DNA of 64,000 nt from an uncultured Verrucomicrobia subdivision 3 bacterium (GTDB lineage Bacteria > Verrucomicrobiota > Verrucomicrobiia > Limisphaerales > DASXHY01): NCBI GenBank assembly GCA_937890005.1, contig CALBZA010000018.1, positions 1-64,000 of the forward strand, in the 5' to 3' direction. Of this stretch, positions 1 to 7,202 are shown one piece after another. The notes under the pieces were generated by a model. The model was not told where the DNA came from. It worked only from the letters and a program-made list of their open reading frames with translations, and made no database searches. Numbering within the stretch: the stretch's first letter is position 1; every line of letters begins with the position of its first letter. Position numbers and translations under genes: made by a program.

Positions 1-428
1 GGTCACAGACCCGCGCTCCGTTGGACAACCAGACACCACGTCATCGGCAACTTCGCAACCCATCTTCTTCAGCAGCATCTGAAGCAGGCGTCCTTCGCCG
101 CAACCCAGATCCAGAACGCGCGCTGCGCCGCTGGCCTTCAAGGCAGCCAGCACCGAGCCGAGGCGTTGTTCGTTGAGTGAAATCGTCTCTTTCTCTGTAG
201 CAGCGGACGTAAGTCCGCTCTGACTTTCCGGAAGCGCGGGTGAAGTTTGAGCCGACTCACGTCGGCTGCTGCCTTGAACGGAGCGCGGGTCTGTGACCCG
301 CAGCACTGCCTGCGATTCTGACTCGGAGGTTTTGCAAAGCTCGCTTGGTTGCTCCGGGTTGCTGCGACTCACAGAGTCGCGGTCCGATTGCAGAACAGTT
401 TGAGCCGACTCACGTGGGATGCTACGAA
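1..428. repeat. Cluster of short palindromic repeats
   Basis: At least six imperfect palindromes with 5-8 bp stems are packed here. GGAGCGCGGGTCTGTGACC occurs inverted at 1-19 and direct at about 280-298. GCGGACGTAAGTCCGC lies near 202-217. GAGCCGACTCACGTCGGCT is near 249-267, with a degraded copy near 401-420. GCGACTCACAGAGTCGC is near 364-380. The repeated spacing and related loops mark a repetitive extragenic palindrome family, here lying inside an open reading frame. Confidence 0.7.
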
Positions 429-501
429 GCGTTGCTTCCACTGCCCGCCCGCATGTTCGAAATTGGATTAGGCGCGGAAGCAATTCTACCTCCCGCAGCA
501 T
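1..501 (-). CDS. Hen1-like 3'-terminal RNA methyltransferase fragment, truncated by the window edge
   Basis: An open frame runs leftward from an ATG at 501 off the window edge. Its last third has an SLNEQRL leader followed by a class I SAM-binding motif (VLDLGCGEGRLL, about 85-120). This leader-plus-motif pattern is typical of Hen1, the 2'-O-methyltransferase that protects RNA 3' ends during Pnkp/Hen1 repair. The roughly 200-residue N-terminal domain of bacterial Hen1 is missing. In its place is low-complexity sequence encoded by palindromic repeats that keep the frame open. Another repeat copy starts right after motif I. It overlaps the end of the SEC-C gene by 16 bases. It may be a decaying gene; start and function are uncertain, and the homology call rests on the methyltransferase segment alone. 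Confidence 0.4.
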   Translation of the reverse strand, partial: MLREVELLPRLIQFRTCGRAVEATLRSIPRESAQTVLQSDRDSVSRSNPEQPSELCKTSESESQAVLRVTDPRSVQGSSRRESAQTSPALPESQSGLTSAATEKETISLNEQRLGSVLAALKASGAARVLDLGCGEGRLLQMLLKKMGCEVADDVVSGCPTERGSVT

Positions 502-1433
502 TTCTTGTATTTTTTGCCGCTGCCGCAGGGGCACGGGTCATTGCGGCCGATCTTGGGCGGCGCGACGTAGGGTTGAGGGAATGAATCGGTTGGACGTTTG
601 GGGGCAATGGATTCGGCAAGCTCCAGCAATTCCACGGTTTCCCGCAGTTCGGCGTTCTCCCGTTCGTAGGCTTCTATCTCCTGGCGCAATGCAGAGACTT
701 CGTCGCTTATCCTGGTGAGCGCATTCGGTTGACGCGAATGTTCGCGCTTCGCTTTCAATCCCCACTCGATTTGCAGGTCTTCGAAGTCTCCGTTGATCGA
801 TTCATCCACGTGGCCACCCGCGTAGGCGCGCTCGATGACAGGCAAAGCTTCCACTGCGCACACATCCCAAAGAGGGGCAATGATGAAAGCATTCAGCGTT
901 TCGGACTGGTCGGCGCACTTCTCCAGTTGGGCAGCCAGCCGCGCGATGCATTCTGTCCGGAGTTCCGGATGTGATTCGGCGATTTTTCCCAATGCCTGGG
1001 AGGCGGCAACGCGCGCCCACTCCCCGTGCGTTTCGTCCGCCAGATAATCGGTCACCGGCGCAATCGCAGGTTCGCCAATGCGGCCCAGGACTTTCGGCAC
1101 ATCGTCCGCCACCCAGTCGTCGTTCGCATCATCAATGCGGCGCAAGAGCGTGAGCAACGCTTTTACGACTTCGACCGCGCGGGGGTGGCCGTTAGCGACA
1201 ACCTGGGCCAGCGCGCGCCACGCATGAAGCGGAGCCCAGATGAGTTTGCTCTCGCCTGGCCCGTCGTTAAGCGCGGGGTCAATCGCCATGCGGATCAGAT
1301 CCGATACATGGTCCGATGAGATTCCCAGCGCGGAATAATCACGCCATTTTTCGGTCACCCTCATCGACACCTTCCCAAGCGAAAGCAATGAGCTGACCGG
1401 CCCGGGGTAAGAATTTTCAATATTCATCATCAA
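486..1433 (-). CDS. HEAT-repeat protein with C-terminal SEC-C zinc motif
   Basis: The 315-residue protein has three parts. Residues 50-205 are helical with a HEAT-like repetitive pattern (for example AIAPVTDYL...ARVAASQALGKIAE). Residues 240-278 form a predicted coiled coil rich in Glu and Leu. The extreme C-terminus is a classical SEC-C motif (NDPCPCGSGKKYKKCC), a zinc-binding module that in SecA contacts SecB and ribosomes and that also ends many uncharacterised proteins. The start ATG at 1433 is the first of three near-consecutive ATGs, so the exact start could be 3-6 bases later. It lies immediately downstream of the truncated thrS and begins 37 bases past its stop. Function unknown; a protein-interaction role is inferred. 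Confidence 0.8.
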   Translation of the reverse strand: MMMNIENSYPGPVSSLLSLGKVSMRVTEKWRDYSALGISSDHVSDLIRMAIDPALNDGPGESKLIWAPLHAWRALAQVVANGHPRAVEVVKALLTLLRRIDDANDDWVADDVPKVLGRIGEPAIAPVTDYLADETHGEWARVAASQALGKIAESHPELRTECIARLAAQLEKCADQSETLNAFIIAPLWDVCAVEALPVIERAYAGGHVDESINGDFEDLQIEWGLKAKREHSRQPNALTRISDEVSALRQEIEAYERENAELRETVELLELAESIAPKRPTDSFPQPYVAPPKIGRNDPCPCGSGKKYKKCCGR

Positions 1434-1470
1434 TCAATTAGTTGCGGACAAACACGCTGGACGCACTGTC

Positions 1471-2409
1471 CTATTTTGTCTTTTGCGCATAGTCCGCAAG
1501 TTGCTTTTCCAATTCGGCGATCCGGGACTGGAGTTTCGCACGAGTTTCGCGGTGCTCGTCCATTTCCATTTTCGGAAACATACTCTCCGCGTAATACGGC
1601 AAATGGCCGGACGTCTTATACATTTTCTCCTTGGCCAGATGCGGCGTGCGGACGCGGACGTAGCCGGCGGCGAATTCGGTTTCCTTCGCGAGCTTTTCCA
1701 GTTCTTCGACAAGAACAGTTCCCTTAGGAAGCCACAGCGGCATGCCCGGTCCGACGTATTCCGTGTCGATGGCGAACAGCCCCATCTCCGCGCCGATTTT
1801 GCGATGATCGCGCTTCTTCGCTTCCTCGATCATCTTCAGGTATTCCTCCAGCTGGGTCTTGTTCTTGAACGCCGTGCCGTAAATACGCTGAAGCTGCGGA
1901 CCTTTTTCGTCGCCCTTGTAATACGCCGCGGCGACGCTCATGAGCTTGAACGCGCCGATGTTGCCGGTGCGCATCACGTGCGGCCCGGCGCACAAGTCGA
2001 TGAAGTCGCCATTCTTGAAATAGGAGATCGGTTCGCCTTCGGGAATCTGATTGAGCAGGTCGAGCTTGAATTTGGACTCATTGCCCGGTCTTTCGCCCAA
2101 AGCCCCGAGCCTTCCCGCCTTCGCATCCGCAATCGCCTGCTCGCGCGTGACGACGACTTTCTCGAACGGATTGTTCGCTTTGATCTCCTTTTTCATCTCG
2201 GCCTCGATTTTTTCGAAATCATCCGGCGAGATGCGGTGGGAGCATTCGAGGTCGTAGTAAAAGCCGTTTTCGACGGGCGGGCCGTAGGCGAACTGGGCGT
2301 CGGGCCAGAGCCGCAGAATGGCAGTGGCCATGACATGCGCGCACGAGTGGCGGATGCGCTCCAACTCGGTCATCTGGTTACGGTCGTCAAGGGTCTTACG
2401 TTCGTTCAT
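1471..2409 (-). pseudogene. thrS: Threonyl-tRNA synthetase, truncated to the N-terminal half
   Basis: The 312 residues contain the ThrRS editing region: HSCAHVM near residue 22, then GPPVENGFYYD, LCAGPHV with its conserved Cys and His, and a SAD-type segment to about 195. The start of the class II catalytic domain follows (GPGMPLWLPKG near 215, YKTSGHLPYY near 265). The frame then ends after a Lys/Glu-rich helix at a TAG. Catalytic motifs 2 and 3 and the anticodon-binding domain are absent; a complete enzyme is about 600-650 residues. The TGS domain is also absent, which is tolerated in some family members. The product cannot aminoacylate, so a complete thrS should exist elsewhere. The promoter-proximal part lies in a tandem duplication. 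Confidence 0.75.
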
Positions 2410-2429
2410 AAATTCAAAAAACTGAGTTT

Positions 2430-2520
2430 ACCGCAGAGGCGCAGAGGCGCAGAGAGGGAAGGAAGAATTCAGAGCTACGCTCGGCCTTGCCTGTTCTCTG
2501 CGCCTCTGCGTCTCTGCGGT
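2430..2520. repeat. cgcagaggcgcagag inverted repeat, copy 1
   Basis: Arms at 2430-2456 and 2494-2520 are inverted copies of the ACCGCAGAGRCGCAGAGGCG type. They enclose about 37 bases and could form a long hairpin. This palindrome is scattered through many bacterial genomes. Confidence 0.7.
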
Positions 2521-2757
2521 TCACAACGAAAAGGAATTTTTCACCGGTAAACCATCGGAGGCGACCGGATGATAGTTGTTCACCAATCGTTTCACACCCT
2601 GGATCAGCACAGGAACGTTGAAGTTGATCAACAACCCGAACTGGGCGTCGGGCCAGAGCCGCAGAATGGCGGTGGCCATGACATGCGCGCACGAGTGCCG
2701 GATGCGTTCCAGCTCGGTCATCTGGTTACGGTCGTCAAGGGTCTTACGTTCGTTCAT
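2521..2757 (-). pseudogene. Chimeric thrS::GxxExxY reading frame
   Basis: This 78-codon frame starts exactly like thrS (MNERKTLDDRNQMTELERIR). After the codons for LWPDAQF it switches in frame to the last 38 residues of the GxxExxY protein (GLLINFNVPVLIQGVKRLVN onward). The switch is at the tandem-duplication junction near 2640. It is best read as a by-product of the duplication. Whether the chimera is expressed cannot be seen; it has neither a complete editing site nor the GxxExxY catalytic region. Confidence 0.7.
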
Positions 2758-2777
2758 AAATTCAAAAAACTGAGTTT

Positions 2778-2868
2778 ACCGCAGAGGCGCAGAGGCGCAG
2801 AGAGGGAAGGAAGAATTCAGAGCTACGCTCGGCCTTGCCTGTTCTCTGCGCTTCTGCGTCTCTGCGGT
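2778..2868. repeat. cgcagaggcgcagag inverted repeat, copy 2
   Basis: Second copy of the same hairpin, displaced exactly 348 bases from copy 1. Its right arm (2842-2868) differs by one base (cgcttctgcg instead of cgcctctgcg). It ends right against the stop codon of the GxxExxY gene. Confidence 0.7.
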
Positions 2869-3318
2869 TCACAACGAAAAGGAATTTTTCACCGGCAAGC
2901 CATCGGAGGCGACCGGATGATAGTTGTTCACCAATCGTTTCACCCCCTGGATCAGCACAGGAACGTTGAAGTTGATCAACAACCCGACTGGAATTCGAGA
3001 AAGCTTCAAATAGGTCAGCAGCTGTGCCTCATGAATCGGCAACAGCAGGTCCACTGTTTTCAGTTCCAGAATCAACCTGTCTTCGATCACAAGGTCGATC
3101 CTGTAGCCACAATCTAGCCGGACCGATTCATAAGCCAAAGGCAGCGGTTTCTGCCGTTCAAATCGAATTCCGGCCTTTGACAGCTCGTAACAGAGACATT
3201 CCTCGTAAGCGTTTTCCAGCAGCCCGGGCCCGAGTTCACGATGGATACGAATGCAGAAGCCAATCACGGCTTCCGAAATCGGATCCTTCCTCTGCGCCTC
3301 TGCGTCTCTGCGGTTCAT
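2869..3318 (-). CDS. GxxExxY family protein
   Basis: The 149-residue protein carries the signature GPGLLENAYEECL near residues 32-44, giving the family its name. Later come YRIDLVIEDRLILELKTVD and HEAQLLTYLKL, a PD-(D/E)XK-like layout (acidic pair, then E-x-K). The biochemical role of the family is unsettled; a nuclease-fold relationship is inference from these motifs. The first ten residues (MNRRDAEAQR) are encoded by a half copy of the palindromic repeat at 3290-3315, so the repeat supplies the start codon. The 3' end abuts another copy. Its C-terminal third is duplicated in the adjacent chimeric frame. Confidence 0.85.
   Translation of the reverse strand: MNRRDAEAQRKDPISEAVIGFCIRIHRELGPGLLENAYEECLCYELSKAGIRFERQKPLPLAYESVRLDCGYRIDLVIEDRLILELKTVDLLLPIHEAQLLTYLKLSRIPVGLLINFNVPVLIQGVKRLVNNYHPVASDGLPVKNSFSL
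3290..3315. repeat. Half copy of the cgcagaggcgcagag repeat at the GxxExxY start
   Basis: Only the CTCTGCGCCTCTGCGTCTCT arm is present. It contributes codons 2-10 of the GxxExxY gene and lies at its start codon. Confidence 0.65.
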
Positions 3319-3324
3319 TTCAGG

Positions 3325-3360
3325 AAATAAAAACGCCTCGAATTAATCAGTTCGAGGCGT
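3325..3360 (-). terminator. Rho-independent terminator
   Basis: A perfect 10-bp stem (ACGCCTCGAA, loop of 8, TTCGAGGCGT) is followed on the minus strand by TTTTATTT. It would terminate transcription arriving from the right, yet only a 25-codon frame (3432-3509) lies upstream in that orientation. Confidence 0.75.
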
Positions 3361-3431
3361 TGGCGTCCATCCCGGTCTGGGAAGGACGCTAAATGGTTGT
3401 TGTGACGATCACGTTCACGGGCAGGCGCAAG

Positions 3432-3509
3432 TTACGGGGTGAAATGCACGGCGGCAATCGTAATCTCGATGGGATTCTCGCCGGAAATTGAGCCCCCCTT
3501 TCCCGACAT
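3432..3509 (-). other. 25-codon frame, possible 3' remnant of a lost gene
   Basis: A short frame starts at ATG 3509 and ends in ENPIEITIAAVHFTP, 71 bases before a strong terminator. Its composition looks protein-like, and its position just upstream of a terminator suggests the surviving tail of a deleted minus-strand gene. It has no convincing ribosome-binding site and I recognise no homolog. It could be chance. Confidence 0.2.
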
Positions 3510-3603
3510 ACTCCCATTGGATTATTCGAGGACCTCCAACCGGGCTCGTTCTAATCCGGCAGTGCTATGGCTGAATTCAATGAATCGGTGCTAAACCCGG
3601 TTC

Positions 3604-4812
3604 ATGAGCAAATCCAATTCAGTTCAATCGGCCATCGCTTTGTCGTTCCCGCGTGGATTCAATTCAACCGTTGCGTCGATCGTCACGTTATTCCTTCTCC
3701 TGCTGGCGGTCGTATCCAATGCCGCCGAGCCTCTCAGCACCTGGCATGTGCGCACATCGCCCTACGGCTCGACGAATGACTGGAAAGCCGTCGCGTTCGG
3801 GAATGGACGGTTCGTTGCCGTGGGAAGTATCCAAGGGCTTGCAATGACTTCGACGAACGGCACCGACTGGACCGCGCAATCGGCGAACACCAACAAAGCC
3901 TTTTACGGCCTCGCATTCGGCAATGGAAAGTTCGTAGCGGTCGGCAGCAGCGGAATTGTCATGACCTCGACGGACGGCGCCAGCTGGCAGCCGCGCAATT
4001 CCGGCACCAGCGCGCATCTTTACGGCGTTCGTTACAACAACGATCGCTTTGTCGCCGTGGGCGCCAGTGGCGCGATCATTTCCTCGACCGACGGCGTGAC
4101 GTGGAACTCGCACAACACCGGAACGACGAACAAATGGGAGGCAACCGCATACGGAAACGGGGTGCATGTCGTGGTTGGATACCGTTCCGCCAGTCCGGGC
4201 ACTTTGACGCGCAGCGCCGCATCGCCAACGCTCAGCAACTGGGATGTGCGCGACACCGGCACAAGCATGTATCTCAGTGGCGTCGCCTTCGGTCTGGGCC
4301 GGTTCGCCGCGTGCGGTTACAACGGAACGATGCAGACCTCCACCAACGGTGTGGATTGGGAAGCTGCCACAAGTCCCGCCGGCACCTGGCTCTACAATGC
4401 CACCTTCGCCAACAACACATTCGTCGCCGTCGGTGAAAATGGCGTCATCCGCGTTTCCACAAACGGCACTGTGTGGAGCACGGTTCGCAATGGCTCGGGT
4501 CAGGTGCTGGAAGGGGCGGCGTTCGGAAACAACACCTGGGTTGCAGTGGGCCACGACGGTCTCATTCTCCAATCGAGTCCGGTCACGACTCAAAACGGCG
4601 GCACACTCACGTTGACGGATGCGACCTGCCTGAACGGTCAGTTTTCCTTCAAGTTCAACGGAACGCCGGGCCAGAGTTACGTGATCGAAGCGAGCACGAA
4701 TCTGACGAGCTGGAGCACCCTGACGACGATTCTCTGCACGAACTCGCCGATGAACTGCACGCTGTCCGGGCAGACTGCGCCGCGTCGGTTCTATCGCGTG
4801 AAGCAAATGTAG
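3604..4812 (+). CDS. Secreted beta-propeller protein with Verrucomicrobia-type C-terminal domain
   Basis: The 402-residue protein has a signal peptide (hydrophobic core about 25-38, cleavage after SNA near 41). Seven or so repeats of about 40 residues follow, patterned on FGNGRFVAVG...STNGTDW, from residue 60 to 325. This is a BNR/Ycf48-like beta-propeller blade pattern. The last 70 residues (GQSYVIEASTNLTSW ... RRFYRV) form the small domain that ends many exported proteins in Verrucomicrobia. No catalytic residues are recognisable. It stands alone, flanked by repeats and remnants. An extracellular binding role is inferred. Confidence 0.85.
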   Translation: MSKSNSVQSAIALSFPRGFNSTVASIVTLFLLLLAVVSNAAEPLSTWHVRTSPYGSTNDWKAVAFGNGRFVAVGSIQGLAMTSTNGTDWTAQSANTNKAFYGLAFGNGKFVAVGSSGIVMTSTDGASWQPRNSGTSAHLYGVRYNNDRFVAVGASGAIISSTDGVTWNSHNTGTTNKWEATAYGNGVHVVVGYRSASPGTLTRSAASPTLSNWDVRDTGTSMYLSGVAFGLGRFAACGYNGTMQTSTNGVDWEAATSPAGTWLYNATFANNTFVAVGENGVIRVSTNGTVWSTVRNGSGQVLEGAAFGNNTWVAVGHDGLILQSSPVTTQNGGTLTLTDATCLNGQFSFKFNGTPGQSYVIEASTNLTSWSTLTTILCTNSPMNCTLSGQTAPRRFYRVKQM

Positions 4813-4819
4813 TTTGAAG

Positions 4820-4891
4820 TGCGCAGGCATGACTGCGCTTTAGCCGGGGAGACATCGCTTCCCGGCTAAAAAGCGGCGACATGTCACCGCT
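4820..4891. repeat. Three adjacent palindromes with ACAT-type loops
   Basis: Three hairpins lie in tandem: GCGCAG-gcatga-CTGCGC (4821-4838), AGCCGGG...CCCGGCT (4842-4867) and AGCGGCGACATGTCACCGCT (4872-4891). They resemble the palindromes at 1-428 in size and loop and sit just 3' of the propeller gene. Confidence 0.55.
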
Positions 4892-4896
4892 CCACA

Positions 4897-5384
4897 TTAA
4901 AACGTCAGGTACTTCAGCACCTGCATCTCCTTCTTGCAAAGGATCTGGATGATATTCTCGTTGAACTTCACATCGAGCGGTGCGCGTTTCTGACAATGGT
5001 CCCACATCAGTTTTCCGGTGTCGGGATTGATGCGTTTGATGCGGACGTAAGACGGAGTTTCGAAGCCGGTGCCCATTCCGCTTTCCGCAGCTCGTCATTG
5101 TCGTTCCAGCTCGCCACGTAGATGTACTTGCCGGACAGGTAGGAAATGAAGCCTCCGACATCCGCATTCCAAAGCGTTTTTCCGCTGATGGGATCCACCT
5201 TCAAATGATGTTCGCGATGCGGCTGTTCACGTCGATCTGGCGGGAATACTTGATCGTGTCGGGACTCGCCGTCGTCGTGTTGACGTAAAGCATTCCGTAA
5301 GTCGTCCCGGATTGGGGAAACGAGAACAGGAAACGGCCCGCGAACTTTGGGCACAACAGCCTCACGCCTGCCTTCTTGAATCAA
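4897..5384 (-). pseudogene. PQQ-like beta-propeller protein, 3' remnant with frameshifts
   Basis: Three consecutive pieces in different frames read as one protein tail. The first is FKKAGVRLLCPKFAGRFLF to NSRIANII (about 5382-5203). The second is VDPISGKTLWNADVGGFISY to ASWNDNDE (about 5200-5080). The third is VRIKRINPDTGKLMWDHC to VLKYLTF (about 5058-4900). The D-x-x-[ST]GK-x-x-W pattern is the hallmark of PQQ-like propeller blades. At least two frameshifts and the absence of a beginning make it a pseudogene. Sequencing errors could also produce frameshifts, but two within 200 bp plus a missing 5' end favour decay. Confidence 0.6.
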
Positions 5385-5471
5385 AACAGCCGGGCGATGC
5401 GATTTGATTTCAAAAGCGGGAGACGTCGTTGAATGGGGTGCGCCGAATATTGGAAGGTTCGGTACGCAGGA

Positions 5472-5495
5472 ACGCCGGGGATTTCTCCCCGGCGT
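5472..5495 (-). terminator. Hairpin downstream of outer-membrane protein gene, possible terminator
   Basis: A perfect 9-bp stem (ACGCCGGGG / CCCCGGCGT) with a 6-base loop lies 24 bases past the stop codon at 5519. There is no clear T tract, so it may instead be a palindromic repeat or an mRNA-stabilising hairpin. Confidence 0.35.
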
Positions 5496-5518
5496 GAACT
5501 AACTGGAGTAGTTCAATT

Positions 5519-6133
5519 CTAGAACACGAAACGCAATCCAGCCCGGATCAACAGGCTGTCGGCCGATTCATCCGGCCAGATGTATCGCGCGTCGGCGAAC
5601 AGACCGGTGATCCGATTCGGTCGGAACTCGAGACCCACGCCCGCATGTCCCGCCCATTCCCAGGTTCCACGTTCTGTCAGCCGTGTGCCGCCGCCGAAGA
5701 CGTAAGGCGCGAGGCCAACAGTTTCGATCGGGAGACGGAAAATCAAACTTCCCGCCGCGGAGTCGATGAAGTTTCCGTCGTTGTCCGAGATGTTGATATC
5801 TCCGCCCAAGCCAAGTTCCCGGGTCAGGAAGTAGTTCAATCCCACGCCTCCGCCCCAGGTGCCACGACGGATGTTCGTTTCAAACACATCCTCAACGCGG
5901 CGCTGTCCAGCCCAATAGCTTCCGAACGCATCCAGACTGAGTTCGTAAGCCGTGAACTTGTTCGGCTCCTTGGGTCCATAGACGAAGTGATTTCCCCACC
6001 AGCCACGAGGGTCGTCCCAGACGTGAACCACATCCTGTGCAATTCCCGTCTGCGTGCAGACGGTGACCGCTGCGGCTGTTGCAAGAAGTATCTTCATTTT
6101 CATAGGTGCATTTTTACTTTGGTTTTTTCTCAT
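5519..6133 (-). CDS. Outer-membrane beta-barrel protein
   Basis: The 204-residue protein has a signal peptide ending at GIAQ (about residue 33). It then shows alternating hydrophobic strands with glycine-rich turns (GVGLNYFLTRELGLGGDINI, APYVFGGGTRL, HAGVGLEFRP, IRAGLRFVF). The terminal phenylalanine (RFVF) is the classic C-terminal signature for BamA-dependent barrels. About eight strands fit an OmpA/OmpW-size barrel. The ATG at 6133 follows GAGGAAC, though a second start at 6103 (MKMKILL) would give a more usual signal peptide. Substrate unknown. Confidence 0.75.
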   Translation of the reverse strand: MRKNQSKNAPMKMKILLATAAAVTVCTQTGIAQDVVHVWDDPRGWWGNHFVYGPKEPNKFTAYELSLDAFGSYWAGQRRVEDVFETNIRRGTWGGGVGLNYFLTRELGLGGDINISDNDGNFIDSAAGSLIFRLPIETVGLAPYVFGGGTRLTERGTWEWAGHAGVGLEFRPNRITGLFADARYIWPDESADSLLIRAGLRFVF

Positions 6134-6208
6134 GTTCCTCGGTTGAGAAAATAGATGGCCCTTCTCTTCCCGTCATTTAGGGTCTGAACCTTAGGAGTTG
6201 AGGGTATA

Positions 6209-6442
6209 TCAAGGATTCCTGTCTTCGCCGGCCTCAAGCCCCTTGTGGCGAGGACCTCCGGCGCGCTGACCGGCACCGCCGCGGCCTGCGGGACGCGAGG
6301 CAGTTGCCAGTCGTTGTGAACGGGCGACTTCGAAGCCGCTCACGGGACCAGGATTCGATTGTCGCCGTTTGGACGCGGCACGACGTGATCGTGTTTTCGT
6401 CAGGCTGCCTTTGCCACCCGGTTTTCCTTTGTTCGCTGCCAT
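6209..6442 (-). CDS. Small highly basic protein, hypothetical
   Basis: Its 77 residues are rich in Lys, Arg and Gly (MAANKGKPGGKGSLTKTRSR near the start), with a strongly basic, disordered character. It sits 27 bases downstream of the YqjK-like gene on the same strand, which is the main support. There is no strong ribosome-binding site. It might be a nucleic-acid-binding peptide or a chance frame in GC-rich sequence. Confidence 0.35.
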   Translation of the reverse strand: MAANKGKPGGKGSLTKTRSRRAASKRRQSNPGPVSGFEVARSQRLATASRPAGRGGAGQRAGGPRHKGLEAGEDRNP

Positions 6443-6469
6443 AATCGTCTTTGCTTTGTGGCTCGAGAT

Positions 6470-6832
6470 TCAGATGCGTTTGCCGAGGAATTCCTCGGCC
6501 GCCGTCTCCTCCTCCTCAAAACCCTGCCGACGCGCCGAGCGTGAAGCCATCATTTCGCCGACGCGGTTGAACAGCTGCCAGCCGATGAAAGCGAGCGCGC
6601 TCCATTTTCGGGCTTTTCGTTTGCGTGCGATCAGCGAGGTCAACACGGGTATGCCGAAGGCGAACAACGGATTGCCCTGCCGGAATGAGGTGAGTTTCTT
6701 TTTTGTCTTGAGTCCGTAGATGCGGAGGTTCTGGACTTCGAGCTTGAGTGTTTCGCGGTAAACTGCCGCCTCCGCGATCAACAGCTTTTTCCGTGCTTCA
6801 AGGTCACTCACTGAAACCCTCCATGATTTCAC
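6470..6832 (-). CDS. YqjK-like small protein
   Basis: The 120-residue protein starts with an amphipathic helix (SDLEARKKLLIAEAAVYRET) and has a hydrophobic segment near residues 55-68 and a second near 78-90. An acidic tail follows. Size, layout and position after a YqjE-like gene match the third member of the yqjD-yqjE-yqjK module of enterobacteria. It overlaps the preceding gene by 29 bases. Sequence similarity to YqjK itself is weak, so the name rests mostly on context. Function is not established. Confidence 0.6.
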   Translation of the reverse strand: MKSWRVSVSDLEARKKLLIAEAAVYRETLKLEVQNLRIYGLKTKKKLTSFRQGNPLFAFGIPVLTSLIARKRKARKWSALAFIGWQLFNRVGEMMASRSARRQGFEEEETAAEEFLGKRI

Positions 6833-7190
6833 TGTCCTTCTTGAACTCTGCGAGCGTGTCCCCGAACGGCATTCGCTTCAGCAATTGCTTTACGCTCACA
6901 AACGCCCAGATGGTGCCGGCGAGATAAAGCACTGCAAAACCGCCCACGGCATAAAGCCGGTATTTCTCGGGAACAACGAAGATGACCGCTCCGGTGATCA
7001 ACAGCATCGTCATGATCGCCAGGAACAATCCAACGACGCCGCGGATCACGAGCTGGATGACCCGCGATTTTTCCTCCTGCAGTTCAAGCACGAACAGCTC
7101 GCCCCGGTTCTGCAGCGCCCCGACACCTGTGGCCAGCGTCTTCCGAAGAAGTCTGCCCAACGTTGGGCTTTCCTGTGTATCGCGGATCAT
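6804..7190 (-). CDS. YqjE/putative holin-like membrane protein (phage_holin_3_6 family)
   Basis: The 128 residues contain a cytoplasmic amphipathic region (1-45, ELFVLELQEEKSRV is the family signature) and two transmembrane helices (about 46-70 and 77-100). A short acidic tail follows. This architecture belongs to the YqjE family, annotated as 'phage holin family' in databases, but here it lies between YqjD- and YqjK-like genes with no phage context. In E. coli the partner YqjD binds ribosomes at the membrane in stationary phase; a related stress or membrane role is inferred. It begins 12 bases after the upstream stop. Confidence 0.8.
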   Translation of the reverse strand: MIRDTQESPTLGRLLRKTLATGVGALQNRGELFVLELQEEKSRVIQLVIRGVVGLFLAIMTMLLITGAVIFVVPEKYRLYAVGGFAVLYLAGTIWAFVSVKQLLKRMPFGDTLAEFKKDSEIMEGFSE

Positions 7191-7202
7191 CTTGGCGAGG
7201 GG

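Larger units (their letters stand above)
2291..2986. repeat. 348-bp tandem duplication (two units)
   Basis: Bases 2291-2638 and 2639-2986 are almost identical, differing by a few substitutions (for example 'gcagtggcc' against 'gcggtggcc'). Each unit holds the 3' end of a GxxExxY gene, a cgcagaggcgcagag palindrome and the first 40 codons of thrS. The junction at about 2637-2641 carries only a few bases of homology (CGA), as in a short-homology tandem duplication. The near identity suggests a recent event. Confidence 0.85.

Noticed and set aside
1483..2550. 355-codon plus-strand frame
   Set aside because: It lies antisense to thrS, whose motifs are unmistakable; the frame has a high-GC shadow composition and no recognisable domain.
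3653..4830. Overlapping frames within the propeller gene (both strands, including a 380-codon minus frame)
   Set aside because: The plus-strand frame has signal peptide, blade repeats and a known C-terminal domain; the others are mirror frames.
6804..7190. Prophage remnant suggested by a holin-family protein
   Set aside because: The gene sits in a yqjD/E/K-like set with no phage genes, integrase or attachment site; the holin name is a family label.
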